Notes under the pieces: model-generated | The model's database searches: none | Told to the model about the DNA's origin: nothing | Seen by the model: only the letters and a program-made list of their open reading frames with translations | In this document: positions 7,792-18,712 of the stretch, in pieces | How positions within the stretch are numbered: the stretch's first letter is position 1 | Layout: each line of letters starts with the position of its first letter | Position numbers and translations under genes: made by a program | Assembly (NCBI GenBank): GCA_009773515.1 | Contig: WSXX01000018.1 | Location: forward strand, 1 to 64,000 | DNA from: Bacteroidota bacterium | GTDB lineage: Bacteria > Bacteroidota > Bacteroidia > Bacteroidales > Lentimicrobiaceae | Reading direction: 5' to 3' | DNA: 64,000 bases

Positions 7792-10470
7792 ATGAGTAAG
7801 CCTCTGACATCACTCAAACTGAACATATATTTCACTCTGCTGATATTATTACTATTCAGCACTCAGGTTTCTGCAACACATCAAAGGGCTGGAGAGTTAA
7901 CTTACCGGCACATATCGGGTCTTACTTACGAAGTTACTATCACCACTTATACTTTTGCACCCAGTGCCGCCGATCGTTGTGAACTGACAATAAACTGGGG
8001 CGATGGTCAGAGTTCGGTACTCAGCCGGACAAACGGCCCGTCGGGAACCACACCTGCAGGCATTTTCTGTGAACATACCGGCGAAAACATTACTGCAGAG
8101 ATACGACTGAGCATATACAAAGGAGTTCACACCTATGCTGCACCTTCCACCTATAGATTATGGCTTGAAGATCCCAACCGCAACCTGGGCATCCAGAACA
8201 TTCCCAACTCGGTTGATGTGCCACTTTACATTGAATCATTGCTGGTTGTTAATCCTTTTCTTGGCAACAACAGCTCTCCCATATTGCTGATTCCTCCTAT
8301 AGATAATGGATGTGTTGGCTTGCCATTTCTGCATAACCCGGGTGCTTATGATCCTGATGGCGACAGTCTTTCATTCCGGCTGGTTAATTGCAAAGGGGCA
8401 GGTGGACGGGATATTCCGGGGTACAAACTCCCGAATGAAGTTGATCTGCAAAACCCCGGCACTTTCACAATTAATGAAATTACGGGTGATGTATTGTGGG
8501 ATAGTCCTGTAAGACAGGGAGAATATAACTTTGCATTTCTTATCGAAGAGTGGAGAAATGGTGTTCTTATAGGTTACGTAACCCGCGACATGCAGGTAAA
8601 TATTATTGCCTGCGACAATACTCCTCCTGAGCTTTTTGTAACAACCGACACCTGTGTGGTTGCCGGCGATACACTGAGACTGCTGGTAAGAGCAACTGAC
8701 GCTGACAATCATAACCTTACACTAACTGCAGATGGCGGCCCGTTGCTTTTGCCTGTCAGCCCTGCAATATTTAATCAGCCAGGCGATTCAGCCGGACAGG
8801 TAAGTGAAACTCTTGTTTGGGCAACTGTTTGTGCACACGTAAGAAAACAACCCTACCAGGTCTTTTTTAAAGTTATTGACAATGGAACACCGGTGAATCT
8901 TTTCGATTTAAAAACCGTCAACATTACAGTAATTGCGCCTCCCGTAACTGACCCAAATGTTACACCTCTGGGAAATAATATGGTACTTAACTGGACCCGT
9001 CATAACTGCAACGAAGCAAAAGGATACAGAATTTACCGCAGAGCCGGAAGTTCAGGCTTTATACCATCGGTATGCCAGACAGGAGTGCCGCCTGAATCAG
9101 GTTATCAGTTGATTGCAGAAACCAATGGGATAGAAATCACCTCATTTATTGACGACAATGACGGAGCAGGACTTGTAAGAGGCATTACCTATTGCTATAT
9201 AGTAACAGCCTGGTTTGAAGACGGTTCTGAAAGCATAGCTTCGGAAGAATTCTGTGCAAACCTGAAAAAGGATATGCCTGTTTTCACAAACGTCAGCATC
9301 AACTCTACCTCAGTTACCACAGGATCAATTGAAGTTGTATGGTCGAAGCCGACAGAGCTTGACCCTGTTCAAACTCCCGGACCTTACATTTACAGACTAT
9401 TCCGTTCACAAGGATTTAACAATGTCGTGCGTGAAAATATCGCTGAGTTTACCAACCTGAACGACACCATCTTTACCGATAACGGACTAAACACAAAAGA
9501 CACCGCCTGGACTTACACCATCGAATTTATCAACAATACGCCGGGAAATACTTTTACAATCGGGTTTACGCCCCCTGCATCGTCGGTTTTTATTCGCACC
9601 TCCCCTTCCGACAGGCAGATTACTGTAAGCATGTTCAGCAATGCTCCATGGTCAAACCTGGGATATACCATTTATCGTAAAAATGTATCCGGCACATTCG
9701 ACAGCATAGCATTCGTGAATACACCATCCTACACGGACACCGGTTTGATTAATGAGCAGGAATATTGTTATCTGGTGCGATCAACCGGCACTTATGGAAC
9801 TCCTGGTTACAAGGATCCGCTTTTGAATTTTTCTCAGGAAAAGTGTGCGTCTCCAAGTGATAATGTTCCGCCATGCCCTCCAATTCTGCTCGTAGAAGTG
9901 GAATGCGATCTGAACGAACTGCGATTCAGGTGGGAAGACATTTCACTCAGTTGTGCACCCGATATAGAAAGCTATTATCTCTATCAGGTTGGGAACCCGC
10001 ATGTACTTATTGAGATTTTCAGTTCAACAACACTTAATTACACATATTCGCCTGCACAAACCATTGCCGGATGCTTTTTTGTAGTTGGAATGGATGCAAA
10101 CGGCAACATGGATACGACCAATTACAGGCAGGTTTGCACAAGTATTGATGATTGTCCCAGATATCGCCTGCCTAATGTTTTTACTCCAAACTCTGATGGC
10201 TTTAATGATTTGTTCGTTCCCTTTCCGGGATACACATCAGTTGACAGGATCGACCTTAAGATACACAATCGCTGGGGAGTGGTTGTTTTTGAAACCACTG
10301 ATCCTGCCATAAGATGGGACGGCCGCGATAAGAATACAAATAAACCTTGTGCTGATGGGGTGTATTTTTATGTCTGTGATGTTTATGAAGTTTCTGGCAA
10401 TCCTGAACTTGAGGGAGACAAAGTGCTGATAAAAAGAACAATAACCGATAGCCTTCACATACTTAGGTAG
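7792..10470 (+). CDS. Secreted multidomain surface protein with T9SS type B sorting domain
   Basis: The N-terminus has a signal peptide ending near STQVSA. After it come a region typical of large Bacteroidota adhesin-like proteins (THQRAGELTYRHISG), several fibronectin-III/Ig-like beta domains (roughly 290-680; repeated patterns such as GYRIYRRAGSS and GYTIYRKNVSG) and a C-terminal type B sorting domain (about 800-892) with VFTPNSDGFNDLF and the IHNRWGVVVFE and WDGRD motifs. Proteins with this tail cross the outer membrane through the type IX system and end up on the surface or in the medium; many act in adhesion or gliding. The ligand is not evident. The gene appears to be monocistronic, ending at a strong bidirectional terminator. 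Confidence 0.88.
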   Translation: MSKPLTSLKLNIYFTLLILLLFSTQVSATHQRAGELTYRHISGLTYEVTITTYTFAPSAADRCELTINWGDGQSSVLSRTNGPSGTTPAGIFCEHTGENITAEIRLSIYKGVHTYAAPSTYRLWLEDPNRNLGIQNIPNSVDVPLYIESLLVVNPFLGNNSSPILLIPPIDNGCVGLPFLHNPGAYDPDGDSLSFRLVNCKGAGGRDIPGYKLPNEVDLQNPGTFTINEITGDVLWDSPVRQGEYNFAFLIEEWRNGVLIGYVTRDMQVNIIACDNTPPELFVTTDTCVVAGDTLRLLVRATDADNHNLTLTADGGPLLLPVSPAIFNQPGDSAGQVSETLVWATVCAHVRKQPYQVFFKVIDNGTPVNLFDLKTVNITVIAPPVTDPNVTPLGNNMVLNWTRHNCNEAKGYRIYRRAGSSGFIPSVCQTGVPPESGYQLIAETNGIEITSFIDDNDGAGLVRGITYCYIVTAWFEDGSESIASEEFCANLKKDMPVFTNVSINSTSVTTGSIEVVWSKPTELDPVQTPGPYIYRLFRSQGFNNVVRENIAEFTNLNDTIFTDNGLNTKDTAWTYTIEFINNTPGNTFTIGFTPPASSVFIRTSPSDRQITVSMFSNAPWSNLGYTIYRKNVSGTFDSIAFVNTPSYTDTGLINEQEYCYLVRSTGTYGTPGYKDPLLNFSQEKCASPSDNVPPCPPILLVEVECDLNELRFRWEDISLSCAPDIESYYLYQVGNPHVLIEIFSSTTLNYTYSPAQTIAGCFFVVGMDANGNMDTTNYRQVCTSIDDCPRYRLPNVFTPNSDGFNDLFVPFPGYTSVDRIDLKIHNRWGVVVFETTDPAIRWDGRDKNTNKPCADGVYFYVCDVYEVSGNPELEGDKVLIKRTITDSLHILR

Positions 10471-10532
10471 AATGCAACAATACCCCCGGAATTAAAGTAC
10501 AACTTCCGGGTTACTGACTTCTTAAACACGAC

Positions 10533-10574
10533 AATAACAAAAAGAGCTGCCTGATGGCAGCTCTTTTTGTTATT
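10533..10574. terminator. Bidirectional rho-independent terminator
   Basis: A perfect 19-bp stem (AATAACAAAAAGAGCTGCC and its complement) with a TGAT loop lies between the convergent surface-protein and gapA genes. The A-rich and T-rich ends of the stem supply a U-tract in either direction, so it should serve both genes. Confidence 0.9.
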
Positions 10575-10593
10575 ATCTAAGGTTAGCAAAAGC

Positions 10594-11598
<1,005 letters not shown>

Positions 11599-11642
11599 TT
11601 ATTGATTTTTAATTAGGTTTTAAATCCTTTAAATTTTCGGTG

Positions 11643-11650
11643 CAAAATTA
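11643..11650 (-). promoter_or_regulatory. Predicted -7 element of gapA
   Basis: Reads TAATTTTG on the minus strand, 47 bp before the gapA start. It matches TAnnTTTG; a TTG lies 24 bp further upstream, slightly too far for an ideal -33 box. Confidence 0.45.
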
Positions 11651-11764
11651 ATGATAATAATTAATGAAATAACCTCAACTAAAAAAGAAGTGAGAGGATA
11701 AACAATTTTGCAAAAGAAAATAAGCTTAAACCTTGAGCTTGCTCCGAAAAGTCGAAAAAGAAGA

Positions 11765-11862
11765 TTTGCCACCAAAACTCCAAAACACCAAATTGCACAA
11801 ACTATTGTTTACCAATATATTAAAAATGGCAAGTTTTAGTGGTTTCGTGGTTTGGTGGCAAT
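11765..11862. repeat. Interspersed inverted-repeat element, copy 1
   Basis: Perfect 11-bp terminal inverted repeats (TTGCCACCAAA and TTTGGTGGCAA) bound about 97 bp. The left 34 bases recur with only a few changes at 24671, where the right end is also similar. No transposase is present. It looks like a small palindromic intergenic repeat, perhaps MITE-like. Confidence 0.7.
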
Positions 11863-12093
11863 AATTTAGTATTCGGAGTGAACTCAACCTTAAATCCGCA
11901 GGAATATCGATGACTCTTTGAACGCTGGAGCTTGACTTGATTTTACCTTGTTTTTGCAAAACGTTTGCTTTCTATTAGTCAAACCATGACTTACGGATTT
12001 CAGGTTAAAATATGTTTTTCGAACAACTGTTATACAACGGAAATAATCATACAACTACCGAATTACCTATGTCAAAAGATGTTATGTTTTTCG

Positions 12094-12101
12094 TACTTTT
12101 G
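12094..12101 (+). promoter_or_regulatory. Possible -7 element immediately before lepA
   Basis: TACTTTTG matches TAnnTTTG but ends only 5 bp before the lepA ATG. If used, the mRNA would be nearly leaderless. A -33 box is not seen. Confidence 0.35.
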
Positions 12102-12106
12102 CAACG

Positions 12107-13894
12107 ATGAAAACGATTAGAAATTTTTGCATAATAGCACATATAGACCACGGCAAAAGTACCCTGGCTGACCGATTGCTTGAATTTACCGGAACCCTTA
12201 CAGAACGACAATCTCAGGATCAGGTTCTGGACGATATGGATCTTGAACGTGAGCGGGGAATCACGATAAAAAGTCATGCCATTCAAATGGATTATACTTT
12301 TGAAGGCCAGCAATACAAACTCAACCTGATCGACACCCCTGGTCACGTAGATTTTTCATACGAGGTTTCGCGTTCAATTGCTGCTTGTGAAGGAGCCCTG
12401 CTGATTGTTGATGCCACCCAGGGCATTCAGGCTCAAACCATTTCAAACCTTTACCTTGCCATAGAAAACGATCTGGAAATTATTCCGATCATGAATAAAA
12501 TGGACATGGACAATGCCATGCCCGACGAAGTTGAAGAACAGATCATCGACCTGATCGGCTGTAAATCAGAGGATATTATTAGAGCCAGCGGTAAAACAGG
12601 ACTTGGCATTGAAGATATACTTACTGCCATTATTAAACGTGTTCCTCATCCAAAAGGTGATGCAAGTGCTCCGCTTCAGGCTTTGATATTTGACTCTGTT
12701 TACAATTCATTCAGAGGAATTGTTGCTTATTTCCGAATTATGAACGGGGAAATGAGAAAAGGCGATTTTGTGAAGTTTTTCAACACCGGGAAAGAATATT
12801 ACGCTGATGAGATTGGTGTTTTAAAATTAACACAGCACCCACGCGATGTTCTGGCAGCAGGAGATGTGGGTTATATAATTTCCGGAATTAAAACATCACG
12901 CGAGGTTAAAGTAGGCGACACTATAACCCATGTGAAACGATCATGCCTGGCAGCCATTGATGGATTCAGCAATGTAAAACCTATGGTTTATGCCGGTATT
13001 TACCCAGTTGATGCCGATGATTATGAAGAGTTAAGGGCTTCGATGGAGAGGCTTCAACTGAATGATGCTTCCCTGGTTTTTGAACCTGAATCATCCGTTG
13101 CACTGGGATTTGGATTCAGATGCGGATTTCTGGGATTGCTTCATATGGAGATCATTCAGGAGCGTCTTGACCGTGAGTTTGATATGGATGTTATAACTAC
13201 AGTACCCAACGTTTCGTATAAGGCTTTTACCACAAAAGGTGAAGTGCTTGATGTTCACAATCCTTCGGGCTTGCCGGCGCCAAACTATCTTGAAAAAATA
13301 GAAGAACCTTATATTTCAGCTCAGATCATTTCTAAATCAGAGTATATTGGTGCGGTTATGACCCTTTGCATCGGCAAGCGCGGCACCCTCAAGAATCAGG
13401 TTTACCTTACCAGCGACAGGGTTGAGCTTACCATGGAATTGCCTCTGGGTGAAATTGTATTCGATTTTTACGACAAATTAAAGAGCATTTCAAAAGGTTA
13501 TGCATCCTTTGATTACCATGTGAGCGATTATAAACCGGCAAAACTTGTAAGACTTGACATTTTGCTGAACAGCGAACCGGTAGATGCTTTGTCAACGCTG
13601 ATACACGTGGACAATGCCTACGATTTTGGACGCAGGATGTGCTCAAAACTCAGAGAACTTATTCCGAGGCAGCAGTTTGACATTGCCATTCAGGCTGCTA
13701 TCGGCACCAAGGTAATTGCCCGCGAAACAGTAAAAGCAGTTCGCAAGGATGTTACTGCAAAATGTTATGGAGGAGATATTTCGCGAAAACGAAAACTTCT
13801 CGAAAAGCAGAAAAAAGGCAAAAAGCGTATGCGTCAGGTAGGAAATGTTGAAGTACCGCAGACCGCATTTTTAGCCGTTCTGAAACTTGATTAG
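12107..13894 (+). CDS. lepA: Elongation factor 4 (LepA), ribosome back-translocating GTPase
   Basis: LepA is a translational GTPase that acts on stalled or mistranslocated ribosomes. The 595 residues match the family. G-domain motifs are intact: AHIDHGKST (G1), RGITIKSH (switch I/G2), DTPGHVDF (G3) and NKMDMD (G4). Domains II, III and V follow, and the LepA-specific C-terminal domain is seen from [13 protein letters not shown] onward, ending with the basic [16 protein letters not shown] segment. It is transcribed alone and is convergent with the response regulator gene, with a gap of about 37 bp. Confidence 0.97.
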   Translation: MKTIRNFCIIAHIDHGKSTLADRLLEFTGTLTERQSQDQVLDDMDLERERGITIKSHAIQMDYTFEGQQYKLNLIDTPGHVDFSYEVSRSIAACEGALLIVDATQGIQAQTISNLYLAIENDLEIIPIMNKMDMDNAMPDEVEEQIIDLIGCKSEDIIRASGKTGLGIEDILTAIIKRVPHPKGDASAPLQALIFDSVYNSFRGIVAYFRIMNGEMRKGDFVKFFNTGKEYYADEIGVLKLTQHPRDVLAAGDVGYIISGIKTSREVKVGDTITHVKRSCLAAIDGFSNVKPMVYAGIYPVDADDYEELRASMERLQLNDASLVFEPESSVALGFGFRCGFLGLLHMEIIQERLDREFDMDVITTVPNVSYKAFTTKGEVLDVHNPSGLPAPNYLEKIEEPYISAQIISKSEYIGAVMTLCIGKRGTLKNQVYLTSDRVELTMELPLGEIVFDFYDKLKSISKGYASFDYHVSDYKPAKLVRLDILLNSEPVDALSTLIHVDNAYDFGRRMCSKLRELIPRQQFDIAIQAAIGTKVIARETVKAVRKDVTAKCYGGDISRKRKLLEKQKKGKKRMRQVGNVEVPQTAFLAVLKLD

Positions 13895-13931
13895 AACAGT
13901 GATTTTTTAACTCCGGGTTCTTGCAGGCTGA

Positions 13932-15056
13932 CTATAAATCAATGAGTTTATGCTTAACTGCATAGATAATTACTTCAATTATATTTTTTGCATTGGTCTT
14001 GGTCATTAAGTTGGCACGGTGCTTTTCTACGGTACGGCTGCTGATAAAAAGTCTGTCGGCAATTTCCTTGGTTGACAACCCCTGACAAACAAGACTCAAA
14101 ACTTCAATTTCCCTTTCAGAAAAACTGATGAGGTCTTCATGGATTTTTTCCTTAATGGCTTCATTATCACGAAAAACAGAAATCAGTTTATTTACCAGTT
14201 CTGTAGAAATGTAGTTTCGTGTTCCTGCAAGCATATCAATTGCTTTTTCGAACTCTTCAATCTCATTGATGGGAATTCCTTCAAGATCCTGTTCCTGAAT
14301 AACATCAGCACGTGTAGCAATAAGGGTACCCAACATACTTGATCTGCCTTTGACTTTTAATCCGACAATGCCGTAAAGTTCGGTGCCAATCTGGCGTCCA
14401 TCTTTATGAACAACACTAAATCTGATGTGAATATCTTTTTCGAAACCTCTCAGGCAGCGGTTAATTTTCTCAACGGCATTACTTCTATCTTTTAATGCAA
14501 CAATATCAGCAAAACCCATTTTCAATAGCTCGTCCCGGGTATAGCCGAGCGTTGCAGAAAGGCTGGGATTGGTTTCGATAAATTTATCGCCCTGATAGAT
14601 AAAAATACCGTAAGGTGCAATCATTGACAGCGCAATAAATTTTTCCTCATTGGCTTTGCGGTGTGCTTCGGCTTTGTGAAGCCGGGTAGCTATTGAGGTC
14701 AGCAATTCATCGTATTCAAAGGGCTTTACAATATAGTCGTCGGCACCCAGTTGCATCCCAAATCTGATGTCTTTAAGTTCTGATTTAGCCGTAAGGAAAA
14801 CAAACGGTATCATGGCTGTGGCAGAACTTTCCTTGAGTACATTAAAAACATCGTAGCCACTGATCTCATTCATTGAAATATCACACAGGATAAGATCAGG
14901 AATAATCTCAAAAGCTTTTTGGATACCACCTGCTCCATCGCCGGCATGAGTTACATCGTAACCCTTGACTCTGAGAAGGTTGGATATTGTAATAGCCAAC
15001 GCCCTGTCATCTTCGACAAGGAGAATTTTTACACCATTTGAATCTGTTGTACTCAT
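13932..15056 (-). CDS. Response regulator: receiver, PAS and LuxR-type HTH
   Basis: This is a transcriptional response regulator. The receiver domain occupies about residues 10-125, with the acidic pair in LVEDD and the phosphorylated aspartate at Asp59 (LILCDISMNE). A PAS domain follows (about 140-255; FIETNPSLSATLGYTRDEL). The C-terminal LuxR-type helix-turn-helix is at about 310-370 (SEREIEVLSLVCQGLSTKEI). A PAS sensor placed between receiver and output domain is less usual and suggests a second cytoplasmic input. Its ATG overlaps the TGA of the upstream histidine kinase by one base, so the two form a cotranscribed, probably cognate pair. Targets are unknown. Confidence 0.9.
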   Translation of the reverse strand: MSTTDSNGVKILLVEDDRALAITISNLLRVKGYDVTHAGDGAGGIQKAFEIIPDLILCDISMNEISGYDVFNVLKESSATAMIPFVFLTAKSELKDIRFGMQLGADDYIVKPFEYDELLTSIATRLHKAEAHRKANEEKFIALSMIAPYGIFIYQGDKFIETNPSLSATLGYTRDELLKMGFADIVALKDRSNAVEKINRCLRGFEKDIHIRFSVVHKDGRQIGTELYGIVGLKVKGRSSMLGTLIATRADVIQEQDLEGIPINEIEEFEKAIDMLAGTRNYISTELVNKLISVFRDNEAIKEKIHEDLISFSEREIEVLSLVCQGLSTKEIADRLFISSRTVEKHRANLMTKTNAKNIIEVIIYAVKHKLIDL

Positions 15057-16573
15057 CAGATTTTGTTTTTCAATTTCATTTCCGTTTCTTCATCCCGAAA
15101 AGGGATATTTACTTTTACAGTTGATCCTTCACCTATAGTACTATCGATTGAAATTATTCCATTATGAAGTTTAAGACATTCCTTAACAACTGCCAGACCT
15201 AAGCCTGAACCTTTGACATATCTGGAATTTGCCGCGCGGTAAAAGGGCTCAAAAATCAACCCCAGATCCTGCAGAGGAATTCCAATGCCATTGTCTTTTA
15301 TCTCAAACCTCAGAAAGCCTGACTCTGCCTGAAAAACAGAAAATTCAACAAATTGTTTCTTGTCAGAATAGTTTAAGGCATTCAGAAGCAGATTTGAAAA
15401 AATATGGTTGAACAAATATTCATCAATAAAAACCTCTTCGAGAACGGGATCAACTTTAGCAATAATTCTTCCCGGCACAATTTCAAGTTCATTTAAATCA
15501 CGCACAATCTTTTCAATCAATTCAGGAAGATTAACCAGTGCAGGTTTAAATTCTAGCTTTCCTTTACCGGTAGCATCTATAATTGTTACCTTGTCAAGCA
15601 CACGAAGCAATGACTTTACCGCCATTTTGCTTAGCTCAAATGAGTCAGCCAGCGTTTCTGCATCAAGTTCATAAAGATGAGATTCAAGTAGTTGCAGATT
15701 ACTGTAGATAATGGAAAGTGGCGTCCGGAACTCATGCGAAACCGATGAAATATATTTTGATTTTACCTGACTAAGTTCGATTTCATATTGAAGTGAACTT
15801 TGGATGGCTTCCTGCTTTATTTTGTGTTCGGAAATATCCCTTATAACGCCATAAGCACCTTTTAATCTGTTATTTAAATCGGTATATGGAAATGCAGATA
15901 TTTCAGCCCAACGGGTCTCTTTATTCTTTGTGATAATCTGCAATTCAAAAGTCATTGAGTGTTTATCCTCTTCCTTCAGAAAACGCTGGCTTTTGAGATC
16001 CTGAAAAATATCAAGATACTTTTGTACTACCGGCATGAATTCAGGATCAACTACATCAAAGAAATTCATATCAGTCATTTCCTGAACAGTATAACCGGTT
16101 AATTTTTCAACTGAGGGACTAAGAAAAACCAGTTTGTTTTCGAGGTTCATAACACAAAACACATCAGTCATGTTTCCGGCAACCAATCCCAGCAAAAGTT
16201 CGCTGCTGATTTTTTCACCTGCAAGTGCCTTAATAGGAGTAATATCTCTTAAAGAAACCAATACTCTGGCATTGCCACCCGGAGGTAAAGGGAATCGGCT
16301 TAAAACAAATGTATTTACTGAGTCTTTCTGACAAACAGTTCTGATCTGCTCCTCATAGCCTTCGCTAAATGACTTGCCTGGCGAATTGGGTAAATCTTTT
16401 GTGGAAATATAGCCTTGAAAGAGATGTGCCGGAAGTCCGGTGATTTCCGGAGTCAGCTCATCGCCAAGCGGATTACCGTTGAATGAAAAGGCAAAAGACT
16501 TCCCATCCTCATCAATACAATAGGTTAAAACTGCTGTTTCGGTAAAAATCCGGTCAACTCTTGCCTTGCTCAC
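15056..16573 (-). CDS. PAS-domain sensor histidine kinase (soluble)
   Basis: A histidine kinase without evident transmembrane segments, so probably cytoplasmic. Two PAS-like regions precede the kinase: a divergent one at about 1-110 and a clear one at about 130-250 (VFLSPSVEKLTGYTVQEM). The dimerisation/phosphoacceptor motif SSVSHEFRTPL places the phosphorylated His at residue 280. The ATPase domain ends the protein, with NLLLNALNYSD (N box), DNGIGIP (G1) and GSGLGLAVVKEC (G2). The gene directly precedes and overlaps its response regulator. The signal is not identifiable. Confidence 0.92.
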   Translation of the reverse strand: MSKARVDRIFTETAVLTYCIDEDGKSFAFSFNGNPLGDELTPEITGLPAHLFQGYISTKDLPNSPGKSFSEGYEEQIRTVCQKDSVNTFVLSRFPLPPGGNARVLVSLRDITPIKALAGEKISSELLLGLVAGNMTDVFCVMNLENKLVFLSPSVEKLTGYTVQEMTDMNFFDVVDPEFMPVVQKYLDIFQDLKSQRFLKEEDKHSMTFELQIITKNKETRWAEISAFPYTDLNNRLKGAYGVIRDISEHKIKQEAIQSSLQYEIELSQVKSKYISSVSHEFRTPLSIIYSNLQLLESHLYELDAETLADSFELSKMAVKSLLRVLDKVTIIDATGKGKLEFKPALVNLPELIEKIVRDLNELEIVPGRIIAKVDPVLEEVFIDEYLFNHIFSNLLLNALNYSDKKQFVEFSVFQAESGFLRFEIKDNGIGIPLQDLGLIFEPFYRAANSRYVKGSGLGLAVVKECLKLHNGIISIDSTIGEGSTVKVNIPFRDEETEMKLKNKI

Positions 16574-16934
16574 GTTGTTGTATTTAGATATTCATGAATT
16601 CAGGAGTAATTGCCAACCTACAGAAGCGTAAACTCAGGGTTAATCTGCAAAAACTTAAAAATTATTAAACAAAGATATGGAATATTCAATAAACTTTCCT
16701 GTAATATCCGGAAGGCAGAAAAACAAATAGGGGATCATCGGGCAAAATCAACAGTCAAGTCTGCTCTATAACCAAAGATAGTTAAAAAAACATCAGTTAA
16801 ATCTTAATGGTAAGCGTACAAATTATAATTTTACCAAAAAGATTCCTGATAATTTTGAAAAAAAACATAGTAGCCTGTAACATATTGGTTTCAGGATTGT
16901 CTTACTGACAACCGACTGAATTTAATCAGGGCAG
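16574..16934. other. Divergent intergenic region, kinase/ECF sigma
   Basis: This 361-bp AT-rich gap separates the divergent histidine kinase and ECF sigma factor genes. It contains one good -7 match for the kinase operon. I see no convincing housekeeping promoter for the sigma factor and no RNA gene. Confidence 0.5.
16670..16677 (-). promoter_or_regulatory. Predicted -7 element of the kinase/response regulator operon
   Basis: TATCTTTG on the minus strand, about 97 bp before the kinase ATG. No TTTG at the proper -33 spacing. Confidence 0.38.
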
Positions 16935-17420
16935 ATGACAACAGCGGAGTACAATAAATGTGTTGACCAGCACGCAGATGGTGTTTACCGTTTTATCCTG
17001 AAAAATCTCAGGGATGAAGAGCGTGCGCGCGACATTGTGCAGGAATCGTTTTCAAGGATGTGGGAAAAAGCAACAGAGATAACCGCCGAAAAGGCCAAAT
17101 CTTACTTATTCACAACAGCCTATCACACCATGATTGACGACATAAGACGCGAAAAAAGGACTTCACGGCTCAATGATAATCACACAGAAGGGCTGTCGGT
17201 TGGTCATGACTGGAACGACCTCAGAGAAGTATTGCAGATCGCACTGGACACACTGCCCGAAATACAGAAAGTTGTAATTACCCTCAGAGATTACGAAGGT
17301 TACTCTTATGAAGAAATTGGCCGCATTACCAACTTAAGCGAATCGCAGGTAAAAGTTTATATTTACCGGGGCCGGGTTGCACTTAAGAATTACATCGGAA
17401 GCCTCGACAGGGTTTTATAA
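16935..17420 (+). CDS. ECF-type RNA polymerase sigma factor
   Basis: A 161-residue extracytoplasmic-function sigma factor. Region 2 spans about 10-75, with DGVYRFILKNLRDEERARDIVQ and the promoter-melting FSRMWEKA; region 4 is at about 105-155 (LPEIQKVVITLRDYEGYSYEEI, then LSESQVKVYIYRGR). It lacks any extra C-terminal domain. The following gene encodes a protein with one membrane span and a cytosolic N-terminus, fitting an anti-sigma factor, and starts 14 bp later. Together with the next gene this looks like an envelope-stress or surface-sensing regulon. Confidence 0.92.
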   Translation: MTTAEYNKCVDQHADGVYRFILKNLRDEERARDIVQESFSRMWEKATEITAEKAKSYLFTTAYHTMIDDIRREKRTSRLNDNHTEGLSVGHDWNDLREVLQIALDTLPEIQKVVITLRDYEGYSYEEIGRITNLSESQVKVYIYRGRVALKNYIGSLDRVL

Positions 17421-17434
17421 AAATCGGAGAAAGC

Positions 17435-18571
17435 ATGAAAAACAGTTTCATAAACATAAATAATTACGAGGAGAGTATCGTAAATTATCTCGATGGGAAC
17501 CTCTCCCCTGTTGAAGCTGCCGAGTTATTTCTTTTTCTGGAGATACATCCTGAGCTCAACGAAGACATCGATGAGCTGAGAAAAATGATGGTTGTTGCTG
17601 ATTCAGATCTTACCTATGGTTTTTCTGAAGCATTGAAGATGAATTATGATATAGATGCCACCCAATTGTCAAGTGAAAACTATATCTATTATTTTACCGC
17701 AGCAATTGAAGGTGACCTTTCAATCAAGGGCACAGAAACACTTAACCTGTTTATTGCCCAACATCCTGAACTTGCTTCAGAATGGGCATTACTTCAGCAA
17801 TGTAAAGTTGAACCACCGGTTCAACTTGCATATCCCGATAAAGAAAGCCTTAAAATCACGCCTAAAGTAATTCTCTTCCCTTATTATTTAAGATGGGCAG
17901 CTGCAGCGGCTTCGGTACTTATTCTGATATCGGTATTTGTAAGGCTGGAGCCTGAAACCTCTGAATCTCTGGAGAACCGCATAGGAATTAATGAACTTCC
18001 TGTTCAGGAACCGCCCGCAAAGCAGCAAGAGAAAGACAAAGCGGCTAAAGAAAACGAAAATCCTCCGGCTAAAGACTCCGGAAAAGCAACAGATGAAAAA
18101 CCAGCATCTCCTGCAATTAAAAAAGAATCAGCTACTGAAACTCTGCCTGTAAGAACAGAGCAGGCACCAATAAATAATCTGCCTTCATTAAAACCAACCA
18201 TCAACAATGCCCAGCCATTTGAAGGCAATATGCGTAATGACTACACCTTTCTATACAACGACATCAGACTTTCGCAGGAATTAATGCTGGCATATGCCGA
18301 AAATCAGGAACAACCAGCATCTGTAGCAGGGCAGAGCATAAGGTTAGGGCGCAGGATCAATTCGTATATTCAAAGCGGCACTCAGGTGGCAAATCAGGTA
18401 TCAGACTCATTCGGCGGTTGGATGCTCGCAGATCTTGGTGTAAAAGGCTACAACATGCTTACAGACAACGAAGTAAAGTTGATCAGAGAAGTTAGGCAGG
18501 ACGGCAGCACAGGAAATGTGAGGCTTGAAGACGAAGGAGTTACCTACTCCCTGAGAAAATCTCAACTCTGA
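17435..18571 (+). CDS. Probable anti-sigma factor, single-span membrane protein
   Basis: No clear family match, but architecture and position indicate the regulator of the adjacent ECF sigma factor. Residues 1-140 are acidic and helical with two similar zinc-finger-free halves: EESIVNYLDGNLSPVEAAELFLFLEIHPEL is echoed by TAAIEGDLSIKGTETLNLFIAQHPEL. One membrane segment (about 147-168, RWAAAAASVLILISVFV) follows, then a Pro/Lys/Glu-rich low-complexity linker (about 185-250) and a C-terminal soluble region. The duplicated N-terminal module is a visible curiosity. Sequestration of sigma is inferred from context only. Confidence 0.7.
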   Translation: MKNSFININNYEESIVNYLDGNLSPVEAAELFLFLEIHPELNEDIDELRKMMVVADSDLTYGFSEALKMNYDIDATQLSSENYIYYFTAAIEGDLSIKGTETLNLFIAQHPELASEWALLQQCKVEPPVQLAYPDKESLKITPKVILFPYYLRWAAAAASVLILISVFVRLEPETSESLENRIGINELPVQEPPAKQQEKDKAAKENENPPAKDSGKATDEKPASPAIKKESATETLPVRTEQAPINNLPSLKPTINNAQPFEGNMRNDYTFLYNDIRLSQELMLAYAENQEQPASVAGQSIRLGRRINSYIQSGTQVANQVSDSFGGWMLADLGVKGYNMLTDNEVKLIREVRQDGSTGNVRLEDEGVTYSLRKSQL

Positions 18572-18712
18572 AATGAAATTGCATTTCACTGTTTAATAGC
18601 TACTTAAACACCTCTTAAATTTATCTGTGCATTTCAAACTGAAAGAAAACAATTGTTGTGTAACAAAAAGACAATACACTCCGTCACACGAAAAACACTA
18701 ATACACAAAACC

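Noticed and set aside
7598-7795. 65-codon ORF between the ppGpp enzyme and T9SS gene
   Set aside because: No signal, domain or start context, and it runs into the promoter and first codon of the next gene.
11726-11959. 77-codon ORF on the minus strand
   Set aside because: It is largely made of the TTGCCACCAAA inverted-repeat element and has no protein-like features.
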